NCBI GenBank assembly: GCA_036245805.1
Contig: BTRK01000005.1
Span: forward strand, 15,786,984 to 15,850,983
DNA from: Pristionchus mayeri
Taxonomy: Eukaryota > Nematoda > Chromadorea > Rhabditida > Neodiplogasteridae
Direction: 5' to 3'
Length of the DNA: 64,000 nucleotides
Numbering within the stretch: position 1 is the first letter of the stretch; every line of letters begins with the position of its first letter. The notes beneath the pieces are model-generated. The model saw nothing but the letters and a program-made list of their open reading frames with translations. It was not told the DNA's origin and did not search any database. The translations under genes and the position numbers were made by a program. This document shows, in pieces, positions 10,850 through 23,045 of the stretch.

Positions 10850-12414
10850 ATGTACGATGCAACTGTGAGCAAGTTGTGACCAGTATATTCCATTTCAGAT
10901 ATACGATATGATGGTTCTCATTCACGACTTTTACAGCAAATTCCAAAGTGAACATATGTTATCCATTGAAATTATGACAGAAGAAGAGAAAACGGTATGG
11001 ATATTGCAGCATAGGGTGCAAACATTGTATGTTAATCGGTGTGGAATAGAGAGATATTTGAAGGGCGGTTCTAACTCGGCTATTCGTTCGTGAAATTGAC
11101 TTAATAATTTAGAACATCCGTGACAACTTCACGTTCGTAATGACAGAGCTGTTTCCTGCAACGGATCTGATAGGAACCAAAAAAATTAGGTTGTTCGATG
11201 TTTCACTACAGTTAATTTAACTTGAAATTCGCAGAAAGCTCCTGATAGGTTATACATTATTCCGCACTGAAATCTTCCCCGTCGCCAGCCTTCTAGCTGG
11301 ATGGTGCACTGTGTGTATTCCACAATGCCCGAACGAGGTTAGCCATTTTTCACTGCATATTTTACAAAACAAATTAATACAATATGGTTTAAATATATGT
11401 ACTATGTTTTAGTGTGAACGCAGGCGATTTAACATGATATGTTCGGAGATTATGTTAAGATACTGGGCTTTCGGTCCGAAAGATGAAGCTGAATATAAAG
11501 TGAGTGAAGAATAATAAGACTTTAGAATTAATTTTCGGTTTTGTGTGTAGGATTATGGATAGCTTACAAGTCGAAATTGATCATGCTTTCAAGATTGAAG
11601 AAATTTGGTTGAATGATCGCGTATAAAAATTTTTAAGTTTTTTACGTCATCATTTATAAAATCAAGTTTCCATGTTAAGCAATTCTGCCAGTAATAAAAA
11701 TTGCAATTTTTTCAGAAAATTCTCACATCAAAAAAACAATCACTTAATGGCAACAATAATAATTGGAAAAATGTCGCTACGGAGTTCATTTTCAAATATA
11801 TTGTAAGAAGCAATATTCAGAAATATTTTTATTGATGTGCCCACAGAATTCTATTGTTGCCTATAAATTTTCCTATTTTTCATGTTTCGAAGCTATTTTC
11901 AGAATTTGCACTCTTTCTACAACATATACCAGGATAATGTTGAGTGTTACGGGTACAAGTTTTTTCGTTTCGCCCAGGTTTTATTCGACTCATTCGGCGT
12001 GTTTTCTACAATTCTGATGGTAAGCCTTCGAGGAACGTTATTGTCAACTGTGCCCAGTTTGCTGTATTATTGAAACAATTTTCAAAGTATTGCGCATGAG
12101 AAACAGAAAAGTCAAGTAAATTATGTACACGCTCTTGGGGGTTCGCACAATTTGCATCACTCCTGTACACAAAAACTGCGTATATTCCTATAATTATTTT
12201 TACATTCTCCCTTATTGTTTTATTGTTCTATTTTGCAATAAAATCGATTTTCCCATTTCAGCGACTGCCTCCTCTGAGATCTCTTCTAGATTTCGACTAC
12301 GGCTCCTGGTGGTGGAAGAAAAAAACTTTCACCTCAATCGATCTACAAGAATCATATTTACAAGTGAAATCCATTATTGATCCAATTTGTACTGAATACA
12401 TGCTGTCCGATTGA
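10850..12414 (+). CDS. Unrecognised seven-exon gene; weak resemblance to nuclear receptor ligand-binding domain
   Basis: Exons chain in phase as 10850-10864, 10899-10994, 11113-11189, 11235-11337, 11413-11499, 11903-12019 and 12262-12414, ending in TGA and giving 215 residues. Introns are short with TTTCAG, TTTAG or GCAG acceptors. The protein is all-helical in appearance. Blocks such as ELFPATDLIGTKKIRKLL and FYNIYQDNVECYGYKFF recall the helix 3-5 and helix 10 parts of nematode nuclear-receptor ligand-binding domains, and DFDYGSWWW near the end could be a last helix. No zinc-finger DNA-binding domain precedes it, so if the resemblance is real this is a ligand-domain-only protein. Skipping the segment at 11548-11560, which would stop at once, is needed to continue the frame. 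Function is not established. Confidence 0.5.
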
Positions 12415-12686
12415 AATCACGAGTTTTGCATGTTTCTAGGATCGTAAGTAGTCATCACATATCACGAAATTTATCATACCATTGTCAAACAGTTTAATGT
12501 TGAACATGTTTTTGACACGCGTCTTCTGAAACAATGTATGCTTTCTGATGAGTATCCGATTGAAAAAATAACAATTATATGTATTATCGTTATTCATCTA
12601 CTCAATCTTCTGTAATTTGTTCACAATAATTATATGAAATGCTTGATCTTGTACATGTCGATATTGTTTTTTTAAAATAAGTATCT

Positions 12687-14719
12687 ACAGTCGCGCCAGA
12701 AAGTGAGTAGACGATTTTTATTTTTGATATAACTTTTGTTGTGGCTGATTTCGCAATTTGGATGTTGTGGTACTATATACCAAATCCATCGAGGAATACG
12801 ATTCGTGCATTGCGTCATCAATTGCATCATCGCTGATTTCGTAGTGATGACGCAATCGAACAACACTTATTCAAACATCCATTATTCTTACACAGATTTT
12901 TTCCTACTCACCAATCTTTCTGAGGTTGGAGATATGCCCGAGTCCCACCCAAAAATAAAATTAGACGTTGCTGCGGGTTCGCACCTTTGCTGCAGACTTG
13001 CTGCAAAAACAGGGTCGCAAATTCGTAACTCAGCTTCTAGGCAAGCTAGAGACCAGTTCAAACCGTCAAAATGATCGGCATCGTGAGTAAAGTTCATCCT
13101 GAGAATATGAAAACAAACTATCTTAATTCGCCCTCAGGGCATGAAAAAATCACTTTTTTTGCATGACCATTTTTTGGACATTCATAACTTTTCGAAAAAT
13201 GTATTTAAAAATCTGGTTTTTGCTTAGGAATGTTCACAATGTATTAAAGATATGATGCCCAACTTTTTAGAGCGATTCGATACCTTTCCTGCCCGCGGCG
13301 TTCGTGTTTCTGAGGTATACCAGGGCCGGGAAACACCTTGTTTACGCTTGTACTCTCTCGCTCATAGGGGTAAACAAGGTTTTCCCAACCCTAGTATACC
13401 TCCGGAAAACGATCGCCGCGGGCAGGAAATATATCCAATCGCACTAAAAAGTTGGGATTCAGATCTTCAATACATTTTGAATATAAAACCAGATTTTTAC
13501 CTGCATTTTCCACATAGTTATGAATGTCCAAAAATGGCCATCCAGAAAAAGTGATTTGTCCATGCCCTGAGGGCAAATTTCGAGTTATTGTTATCATATT
13601 CTCAGGATCATCTGGAGTCATGATGGCGATCATTTTGACACTTTGAGCGAGTCTCTAGCTATTATAGAAGCCGAGATCTGAATTTCGGACCCCGTTTTTG
13701 CAGCACGGCTGCAGCCAATGTGCGACCGCGCAGCACTTTCAAAAAATTATTCTGGGTAGGCCTCAATCACGACTCCAACCTCCTGAGAAAAAAAGTTCAT
13801 CCTGAGAATATGAAAACAAACTATCTTAATTCGCCCTCAGGGCATGAAAAAATCACTTTTTTTGCATGACCATTTTTTGGACATTCATAACTTTTCGAAA
13901 AATGTATTTAAAAATCTGGTTTTTGCTTAGGAATGTTCACAATGTATTAAAGATATGATGCCCAACTTTTTAGAGCGATTCGATACCTTTCCTGCCCGCG
14001 GCGTTCGTGTTTCTGAGGTATACCAGGGCCGGGAAACACCTTGTTTACGCTTGTACTCTCTCGCTCATAGGGGTAAACAAGGTTTTCCCAACCCTAGTAT
14101 ACCTCCGGAAAACGATCGCCGCGGGCAGGAAATATATCCAATCGCACTAAAAAGTTGGGATTCAGATCTTCAATACATTTTGAATATAAAACCAGATTTT
14201 TACCTGCATTTTCCACATAGTTATGAATGTCCAAAAATGGCCATCCAGAAAAAGTGATTTGTCCATGCCCTGAGGGCAAATTTCGAGTTATTGTTATCAT
14301 ATTCTCAAGATCATCTGGAGTCATGATGGCGATCATTTTGACACTTTGAGCGAGTCTCTAGCTATTATAGAAGCCGAGATCTGAATTTCGGACCCCGTTT
14401 TTGCAGCACGGCTGCAGCCAATGTGCGACCGCGCAGCACTTTCAAAAAATTATTCTGGGTAGGCCTCAATCACGACTCCAACCTCAGAAAGTTTGGCCAG
14501 CAGGAATAAATCTATGTAAGAATAATGGATGTTTGAAAAAGTGTTCTTTGATTGCGTCATCACTATGCAATCAGCGATGATGCGATTGATGACGCAATGC
14601 ACGCATCGTATTCCTCGATGGATTTGGTATATAGTACCACAATATCCAAATTGCGAAATCAGCTACAACAAAAGCTATATCAAAAATAAAAATCGTCTAC
14701 TCACTTTCTGGCGCGACTG
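12687..14719. mobile_element. 2.0 kb palindromic element with TA target duplication (complete copy)
   Basis: The ends CAGTCGCGCCAGAAAGTGAG (from 12687) and its reverse complement ending at 14719 are flanked by TA on both sides (12685-12686, 14720-14721), as in Tc1/mariner-type insertions. The two halves are reverse complements almost throughout: 12690-12900 pairs with about 14490-14719, and 12905-13340 pairs with the sequence from 14050 on. Within it a 703 bp unit is repeated head to tail (13091-13793 and 13794-14496). Removing one unit would leave a palindrome of about 1.33 kb. There is no transposase. The recurrent short open frames follow the repeats. Confidence 0.88.
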
Positions 14720-17111
14720 TATCTGGAATTCGTTCGGAGGTATTCGTTCCGGAATGTATGTTCGGTACGATATTCGAAATCAACAAGGAGACGACAAATT
14801 GAAATAATTATTGATTCATTGAAGAAGTGTAAGTAATGACAGTACAGGTGGCCGGCTGGCCATTGATTCGCGCAGTCTACTTGCCACATCTGAGAGGAGC
14901 AGGCGCTCTTTCCCTCTCCCATTTTTTCTGCTACAATAGCGTATAATAGCACCTATAGATATAATTCTCGCACTACGTTTAAAGTTAGTCATAGTATTCG
15001 TAATCGTATGCAGTGTTACTTGCCCGTCTGCCCACCCTCGGTCTGCCTTAGGTTAGTTTGTTATCAGTGAAGTATCCTTCCTAAAACAAGTTTTTGCAAT
15101 AGGAGATGAGCTCACAGTCAAAGAGTCAATATCTCTCACTCACGATTTTAGGTAGTTTTACAGAATATCTAGCCTTATTTTCATACTTCCTCAACTTTGT
15201 CGACTGGTTCTCGTCTGTCCCTAAATCGCCAAGTACAGGTGGTCATGGCAGGACTGGAACGACTGCCAATAGATAGTAAGAGGGAGTACAGAAACTTGAA
15301 TGCGCCCTGGGGCTCTCACTATCGGCCCATGCAGTATAGTGGATAGTGCTCCACGTTGTGGCCGTGGAAACACTTGTTCGATTCCAGCTATGGGCAACTC
15401 TCTTTGCTTTATTTTTTTTTTCGCTATTCATCTGCAATTTCGTTTAATTTTTATTATTTATTTTTTTCGTTCTGATTGTTGCTCATTCTGATTGACAAGC
15501 AGCTGAAGGTGCAGATTCTCGATTGTGCGATCGTCATTGCATTCGATGGAGAAGATGCGGAGATGGAACACACGAGGTAGGGAAATGGGAATAATTGATT
15601 TTTGTGCTCTTTAGCCTCTGATTATGAGTCTCCATTTGTCCCGTTACTCATCTCCATCACAATTGCGCGATTATACCGTTCCTACACCGATTGTTCCACC
15701 CGAATTATCCCAGTTCCATGGGGATCTCAATAGCAGCTCTTGGGGATGAGTGATTGACGCTCCGAGCAGTAGTAAACAGCGTCGATACGCATAGCTGTTC
15801 TTTAATATTTGGGAACCATTGGTTCATAGCGCGCTCCCCTCCCTTATAATATATCATAACACATACATCACCAGTCAGTGGACGTAGCCACGAACAATTT
15901 TTTCAAACCTATTCGAAATCGATCAAACTAAGGTAGAACACTACTCTAGTGAAGAGATATTGAAATATTAATGTCATTTGTCCCAGAGCCGGCATTTAGG
16001 AATTCTCCGGTTTTGGACCGGGAAATACTGCATATCAGCTCCCAGATGCGCTACAGAGATGGCACCGTGCTTAAAAAACGTAGAAAATTATTTTGAGAAA
16101 CTTTCATGTTGAAAGCATAGCATGAAACTCAAAAATACATTAATTGTATCTAAAAGTATGCTTTCCAAACAACATAAAAATTGTTTTTGCCATAATGTAG
16201 GAGACTTCCTGGGAATTTTATTACTGATTTTGAAAGAACATCTTCCGTTACATATAACAAAAAAATAAAATGGCAAAATGATGTGGGCTCTAGTTCTCAT
16301 TTTTTGCATTCAATGTGTAGTAGTCGCAACTTCGCAACACAGTTCTGAAATACCAAAAATAATCATTCCAGCTTACTATATTTCACTCCCCGATACTTAT
16401 TCACGATGTTTCCAGACCGTTAACGTTAAATTCAAAATTTCGAACTTTTGAAAAATGCGGTTTTCGCAGCCTCGATTGAACACGATTTTCAGCATTGAAA
16501 ACTTACAATTTAAGAAAATGGGACGGGCAATAACAGTCGATTGTTATAGTATATGCCACATTCAACGATAGTATTGCCAAGTGGAACCACCTAAAGTTTT
16601 ATTCTTTTCAAAATCTTCAGACAAATATAGCTCCAGTGAAGGTTCGCATTGAGATAAAATTATTCTTTGATTGGATTATTAAGAATATCGATGCAATTAC
16701 ATCATGCGAAATACTCTTGGGGGTAGGCGAGTCTGAAAATCTATAAAACATTTCATATTTCTCAATTTTGTAAAGTCTGAAAAAATGTAAATTTGAAAAT
16801 GATTTTCAGAAACATTTAAATTGTTTAAATTTTCAGAGTTTTCAGGTTCAACTGCCCCCGAGCGTATATTACATGATGTAATTGCATCGATATTCTTAAT
16901 ATGCAATCAAAAAATAATTTTATCTCAATGCGAACATTCACTGGAGCTACATTTGTCTGAAGATTTTGAAAAGAATACAACTTTAGGTGGTTCTACTTGG
17001 CAATACTATCGTTGAATGTGGCATATACTATAACAATCGACTGTTATTGCCCGTCCCATGTTTATAAATTGTAAGTTTTCAATGCTGAAAATTGTGTTCA
17101 ATCGAGGCTGC
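13363..17111. repeat. Segmental duplication, copy B (partner 1-3749)
   Basis: Direct copy of 1-3749 as described there. In this copy both flanks are visible: on the left the remainder of the palindromic element (12687-13362), on the right the rest of the second palindrome (17112-17687). Confidence 0.93.
15325..15396 (+). tRNA. tRNA-His(GTG)-like gene, copy B
   Basis: Same 72 bases as at 1963-2034, with the same two T-stem mismatches and the same T-run downstream (15412-15421). As it lies in the near-identical duplicated segment, it gives no independent evidence of function. Confidence 0.7.
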
Positions 17112-17687
17112 GAAAACCGCATTTTTCAAAAGTTCGAAATTTCGAATTTCGCAAAGTAATTTAACGGTCTGGAAACATCGTGAATAAGTATCGGGGAGTG
17201 AAATATAGTAAGCTGGAATGATTATTTTTGGTATTTCAGAACTGAAGTTGCGACTACTACACATTGAATGCAAAAAAATGAGAACTAGAGCCCATATCAT
17301 TTTGTCATTTTTATTTTTTTGTTATATGTAACGGAAGATGTTCTTTCAAAATCAGTAATAAAATTCCCAGGAAGTCTCCTACATTATGGCAAAAACAATT
17401 TGTATGTTGTTTGGAAAGCATACTTTTAGATACAATTAATGTATTTTTGAGTTTCAAGCTATCCTTTCAACATGAAAGTTTCTCAAAATAATTTTCTACG
17501 TTTTTTAAGCACGGTGCCATCTCTGTAGCTCATCTGGGAGCTGATATACAGTATTTCCTGGTCCAAAACCGGAGAATTCCTAAATGCTGGCTCTGGTACA
17601 AATGGCATTAATATTTCAAAAACTCTTCACCAGAGTAGTGTTCTCCTTAGTTTGGTCGATTTTAAATAGGTTTGAAAAAATTGTTCG
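15891..17687. mobile_element. 1.8 kb near-perfect palindromic element (complete copy)
   Basis: It begins CGAACAATTTTTTCAAACC and ends with the reverse complement, GGTTTGAAAAAATTGTTCG. Arms of about 800 bp pair along their whole length with a turn near 16790. Examples are the CCTAAAGTTTTATTC block at 16590 with the block near 16980, and TTTTTTAAGCACGGTGCC at 17498 with the block near 16070. Mismatches and small indels are scattered, so the arms have aged. I see no clear target duplication. No protein is encoded. A distant relative begins near 63510. Confidence 0.9.
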
Positions 17688-17914
17688 CGAAGGCGCTGAT
17701 TTTGCTACATCGACTCGTGATACATGTGATAAATATAATTTCCAATCGTTCGTTTCTACTGATAAGTTGTATGCTCGATAAACAGGGAGATATGCCTATA
17801 AATGAGGAAGGGGACACGAGAGGGGAGAAGTTACCTCGAGAGTCTGCGCACAAACAATAGATGTACTGTCTTTTTCTTTTTTTCAAACAGGGATTTTCAC
17901 ATGCATGTATGGAA

Positions 17915-18630
17915 AAATGAAAAATGGAAAAAGCATGTATGGTCATGGAAAAATCAATGGTAGGCCATGTTAGGTCAAGACACATGTACCGTACCCAATC
18001 GATAGTACAGTACCAGCATTTACCGTATATCACTACCGTAACCCGCTAGTATCGCGAATTGACTTTATTTTCAAAAAAGTGAGATACCGTACTCGACTCT
18101 ACAGTACCCCCCGATACCGTATACCACTACCGTAACCCACGATTATCGCAAACTAACTTTATTTTTAAAGGTCCTCGTACCGTGTCTAATCGATTCTACA
18201 GTACCCAAGTAACTACCGTAACCCAGTTCCTTGGGTCAGATCCAGTTCCTTGGGTCAAACATTTTTCTAAAAAAATTGAGCATTTTTCTAAAAATCCCAA
18301 ACCAATCACAAAATGATTCTACAATAATTAGAGATACGGAAGTATAATTTAAAGTAATTGTTTGCTCGATTTTGGATTTTTAGAAAAATGTTTGACCCAA
18401 GGAACTGGATCTGACCCATGGCACTGGGTTACGGTAGTCACTTAGGTACTGTGGAATCGATTAGACACGGTACGAGGATTTTTTAAAAATAAAGTCAGTT
18501 TGATATTCGTGGGTTACGGTAGCGCAATACGGTATCTAAGGGGACTGTTCTATCGATTGGGTACGGTACTTAGTCTTGAACTACCAATGACCTACCATCA
18601 ATTTTGACCATGACTCCTTATTCATGCCTT
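17915..18630. mobile_element. 0.7 kb palindromic element rich in TACCGTA/TACGGTA
   Basis: The left arm contains CAATGGTAGG, GTACCGTACCCAATCGATAG and CCTCGTACCGTGTCTAATCG. Their reverse complements occur in opposite order at 18460-18610, and the turn is near 18300. The arms are perhaps 85-90 percent alike. The TACCGTA heptamer recurs many times in both arms. Confidence 0.8.
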
Positions 18631-18989
18631 GCGCAAACAATCAATACTACCCTACAGTATTCACTCACCCTACAGTAATGAATTGTCTCCATCCTACCAC
18701 GATCGTGCAGATCAGTCACGTCGATATTTCGCACATTATCGCTACTTACGAGCCCTGAGGCTATTTTCGTTCAATTTCTTTGTTGATATCATATTTTTCT
18801 CATTGAATAGCAAGGTTTAAAACAATAATAAGAGGGGGTAATTTTTTCCCCGGAGAGGACCTTTAAGATGGTTGTATCCAAAATCCCAACGTATACTTGC
18901 ATCTTTTCCAGATTCAGCTTACTCTGAGTACATATTCAGTAGAAATTTGAGTGGTGTGAGTGCTGAAAATTACCTGGGCAAATGCGATT

Positions 18990-19088
18990 AATTTAATGGA
19001 ACTATGAAAATGCGATTAAAACGTTCCGCGAGGCCAATCTACGAACTCGCGGAACGTTTTAATCGCATTTTCATAGTTCCATTAAATT
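18990..19088. repeat. Perfect 43 bp inverted repeat (hairpin)
   Basis: 18990-19032 is the exact reverse complement of 19046-19088, with a 13-base loop. No mismatch was found in 43 pairs. It lies about 110 bp beyond the 3' end of the mariner relic on the minus strand and may be one end of that insertion. Confidence 0.9.
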
Positions 19089-19199
19089 TTATGTTAATTT
19101 TATTAGAGGGTGTCGTAAACGCGCACTCACTATTCCCCCTGTCATTTCCCTGAGAATGCGATTTGGGAGGAAAATTCATATAATAGCATTGTTTACTAA

Positions 19200-20060
19200 A
19201 ACTTAGACCAACAACATAACTTAGCGGATTTCGATATGCCCTCCTTTCCTTCGAATGCGAGCCCTGAGACGGCTCTGGTATGAGATGGGCAGTTCCCGCA
19301 GGTACTCGTCGTCCAATTCGTCCCATGCCTTGAGAATTGCTGACTTGAGGGAATCCAGAGACAGGTATTTTTTAGGGGAGAGCTTGGCCTGTATAACCCC
19401 CTAGACACTGAAATCCAGGGGGTTAAGATCCGGGGAATTGGGGGCCACACAGTACGAGGAATGTGGTCGGGGATGTGCCTCCCTCAGCCAATCGAAGGTC
19501 TTCTTTGCCTTGTGACTGGGGCTGAATCTTGCTGGGAAGGCCCAATGATCAGAACCGAAGTGATTTCTACTCCAGTGTAGAAGGGCCTCTTGTAGGATGT
19601 GCTTGATGTAGTAACCTTTGTCCGCCTTGCCTCCAGGATTGACGAAAACGAGGGGGTCATACCAGTGCTGCACACTCTTCCCCACACCATCACGTACTTC
19701 GGAAGACAGCTGTGGCCAGTGAGTTCTCCCTTCTCCACTGGTTCTTCAGCGCTATGCGCGTACACCCTATCGTTTTGAGTGTTCATCTTTCCCTCCAAAG
19801 TAAAGATTTTCTCACCAGAGAAGTACTCAAATGTTCGAATCTGTTACATCTCTCCAAGAGAAGAGAGCATCGATTCTTGCGGATATTCTTCTGTCTCTCA
19901 TCTAACCCATGAAGTTTGCGAGGCTTGGATGGGTAAACATTGAAACGAGAATGGATCAGTCGGAGGATCGATTGGCGAGAGATGTCGAAATCCTTCGCGA
20001 GCTTCCTGTAGCTTTGGAGGGGGTTCGTCCGATCCACTTTCAAAGTCCCTCTCTATTCTT
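19200..20060 (-). pseudogene. mariner/Tc1-type transposase relic
   Basis: Read from 20060 leftwards, the helix-turn-helix region is visible (SYRKLAKDFDISRQSILRLI), then YFSGEKIFTLEGKMNTQND, VMVWG, QQDSAP and finally APNSPDLNPLDFSV. These are the conserved blocks of mariner-like transposases in the right order. The first catalytic Asp (normally FSDEK) is a Gly here. The second (QQD) and third (SPD) are kept but lie in different frames, so at least two frameshifts have occurred. I found no convincing terminal inverted repeats. Confidence 0.85.
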
Positions 20061-20144
20061 GGCCTAAATTTGGAAATTTTTAGCCCAGGCTGATCTCTGA
20101 GCCAGACATTTAAAGAAGAGAAAATCCAATTGTGTTTCATACAG

Positions 20145-20266
20145 TGGCTGCGGAAGATGCTGAACAACATGCTGGGCAAGCGAGGCGCCAAGTGCAAGAA
20201 AGACCTGGTAGGAGAGGGAAAGTTTTCTAATTTCAGGAAACAAAGATGCGAAGCAGCGAAAGATGA
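20145..20266 (+). other. Possible terminal exons of an unrecognised gene
   Basis: 20145-20207, between CAG and a GTAGGA donor, reads WLRKMLNNMLGKRGAKCKKD and L with GC-rich third positions. It joins in phase to 20237 onward (ETKMRSSER then TGA). The codon choice is unlike the surrounding AT-rich DNA and looks coding. No upstream exon was found; the mariner relic lies directly before it. Confidence 0.3.
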
Positions 20267-20698
20267 AGAAGGAGGAGAATGATGATCGGGAGATGAGCAG
20301 GGTTACGGTTGTTGGAGTTTATCGGCATCTAACTGAATGGGTTACGTGAGCTCGGAGATCATCTACTCTCTACTAATATACTACCGTACTCTATCGATCG
20401 ATAATCAACTGATGGGATACGGTTGGTGGAAAGACAGGAGCAGGGAGAGGTCTTCGAGAAGTAGCTGTCGTGCAGATGAGAATGAGACACTTCTTCCTGG
20501 CGGTGAGTCGACTGACGCACTTGGGGTGTATCGACTGGTATCTGATTCGTAGAATGTTAAATAAAGAAATACATTGTTTTTGAATGCGACGTCTTGGTGT
20601 TATTGAGTCGGAATCCGTTAGAACTTGCTTAGTATAGTGATGCAACGCCGATATTCCGGGCGATTTCCTTGACAAATTTCGTTGCATTTATCTTTTAG

Positions 20699-20806
20699 CT
20701 CGAAGCAGTCATTCTCGAGTTCGCTAGGGAGCTGGAGGATCAATTGGCAGCTAAGAGCGACCTGGTCAAGAGATCAATCAAGATCAGGATTACAGTAGCT
20801 GTCATG
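20699..20806 (+). other. Possible isolated exon
   Basis: After TTTTAG, an open stretch reads LEAVILEFARELEDQLAAKS and DLVKRSIKIRITVAVM before GGTACGG. It is helical and charged and may be an exon of the same unknown gene as 20145-20266. No family is recognised. Confidence 0.25.
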
Positions 20807-21643
20807 GGTACGGAGTTTATTGATCCCTCTCCTCTCAGGTCTTCTCCGAATTCGCTGCGTTGCTCGCCTAAGTGGATGAAATTAAACTTGAAATGATACG
20901 GGCTGCGACGATTATTGATCGATCTATTGATTTTCAATGTTACGTTATGTTCCGCAAAACGAGATGTTCCGTGTTGTATTGATCTCTGATCCTTTTTTGT
21001 CACTGTTTACTGTGATAATATGATAACATTTGAGATGTATGAGAGATGTAACATTTTGTGTCCTATTGAGATGAAACTTTTTTCTCGGAACCATTCATTG
21101 TGGAAACTAAATGTTGTAACATTAATGTTGGAACATTTGACTCGGAATAAATCGTCATGTAAACGCATAACTTGAACTCGAAACTCGGAATCAGAGGGTG
21201 GGAAGTGATCGTGTGGGACTTTCTTGTTCAGAAACGTTCATCTCGGAACTTTTTCCTGGATTTTATCAAGCCTTATTTGGCTTCTTTCGCACAGTTAGTT
21301 TACTGTCAACAATAGGATAAACATTCGGAGGGCTCTATTTGAAAGTTTCCTGACATTTGCGACCGCTCATTGCGATTAGCGCTTTTGAGAATGAATTAGT
21401 GGAAAAAGTTCCGAGAAAAAAGTTCCAACATTAAAGTTCGAAGCAGAATTGTTCCGAGTGCGAAGTTTCCAATGTGAAGTGTTATGAAATTAATGTTCTG
21501 TAAAACGTGTGCCAGAACTCGGATTCCGAAAAAAAATATTCCATCTAACCAGGACATCATAATATAATTTTTGAGTCGGTAACGACTTAACTGTTCACGC
21601 TCTTGACTGTTTGATAAAGTAATATTGGTCTTTGATACCTATA

Positions 21644-22657
21644 TCACGCCTCTCATGAGAGAATCGAGCTGAGCTTGGGAATGGTGAAATGAGATCTAAC
21701 CGGTTTTGGGCACCCTGAGGCATGTCTGAGTGACCCCCGAAATATTATTGTGCACACTTCGTTTTGGAGCTCCCTACGTAGGGTTGGATTACGGCACCTA
21801 CTTTGAGAGCTGTTTTCTTGGTTACGGTGAAAGATAGAGCAAAATTGACCTCTGAGTGACCCCGACTCATTTTTTGAGCTCTATCGATCTATCTAAACCA
21901 TTTCATCTAAAACTCATTTTCAACGGTGGTACACTTCAGGTAAATTTTCTCAAAAGTGTAGGTAAAGACGCAGCTCAAATTTTCACAGTAGACGCAGCTC
22001 AGCAAGAGCTTTCCAATGAATGGTTTGCGAAAAATAAACGAACTTGCCTGTGAGAGTTTCGCCCTTTTTACTTCGTCAGGATCGTTTGAACTATTTTTTC
22101 AACAGACGATTTCATTTCACACCGCACTTTTCGAAGTGCGCGGCTGAAAATGATCGAAGTTCAATCGAAATGTCCGTTGAAAAAATAGTTCAAACGATCC
22201 AGACGAAGTAAAAAGAGTGAAACTCTCACCGGCAACCTCGTATATTTTTCGCAAACCATTCATTGGAAAGCGCTCGCTGAGCTGCATCTACTGTGAAAAT
22301 TTGAGCTGCGTCTTTACCTACACTTTTGAGAAAATTGACCTGAAGTGTACCACCGTTAAAGATGAGTTTTAGAGAAAATGGTTTAGACAGATCGATAGAG
22401 CTCGAAAAATGAGTCGGGGTCACTCAGAGGTCAATTTTGCTCTATCTTTCACCGTATTCGAGAAATCGGCCCTTGAAGTGAGTGATGCCGAATTGCGACC
22501 CGGTGTAGGAAGATCCAAAGTGAAGTCTGCACAAAAAGACTTTGGGGGTCACTCAGGCATGCCTTAGGAAGGCCAAAACCGGTTAAAACTCAATTCACGA
22601 TTTTCCTCCATTCCCATGAACGGCAAATTCAGCTCGATTCTCTCGTGAGAGGCGTGA
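21644..22657. mobile_element. 1.0 kb palindromic element with TA target duplication, copy 1
   Basis: It begins TCACGCCTCTCATGAGAGAA and ends in the matching inverse GAGAGGCGTGA, with TA outside each end (21642-21643, 22658-22659). The arms are about 480 bp, with a short asymmetric centre near 22100-22160 (CGCACTTTTCGAAGTGCG). Each arm has an open frame of 65 codons (21856-22053 plus strand, 22226-22423 minus strand) with nearly the same product, as expected from the symmetry. The second copy at 27666-28670 is in opposite orientation. Confidence 0.88.
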
Positions 22658-22829
22658 TATTGTGTTCGTTGTGTTTCCTTTACACAAGATCCGAATATGG
22701 ATTATTGAGTACATCTTCAGTGCAAGATATTTCTATACGTTGCTAGTTACAGAAGACTGATTACATCCGGTTGTTTGTGTTACGAAAGATTTATAAAGTC
22801 TGGTTGCTGAGGTTGATCAGAATTTTCTT

Positions 22830-23045
22830 GAAATATGTTTCAATTAGAGGAGAACTCTCTTCAAGTTGCGTGCTATCTCGATCGTTGTCCTGAGCTTTCC
22901 CTGATTTGGTTCCCGCCAACTACCGATAGCTATGTTCGTAATGGAGATATCAATGTGAAAATTTCGGAGCTTCTTATCGTTGGCGAGATCTAGACCGTGT
23001 AAATGAAAGCTTCAAAAATTGAATTTTGCCTTTGCTCCTCCTTTA
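22830..23045. mobile_element. Relative of the 8140-8362 TTAA MITE, left end missing
   Basis: It shares GAAATATGTTTCAATTAG, ATTTCGGAGCTTC and TTCAAAAATTGAATTTTG with 8140-8362 and ends in CTCCT followed by TTAA. The left terminus cannot be found. Confidence 0.65.

Noticed and set aside
593..14257. Repeated open frames of 100 and 80 codons (for example starting MMPNFLERFD) in four places
   Set aside because: They occur only as part of the 703 bp repeat units and as mirror frames on the two strands of a palindrome. There is no codon bias or known domain.
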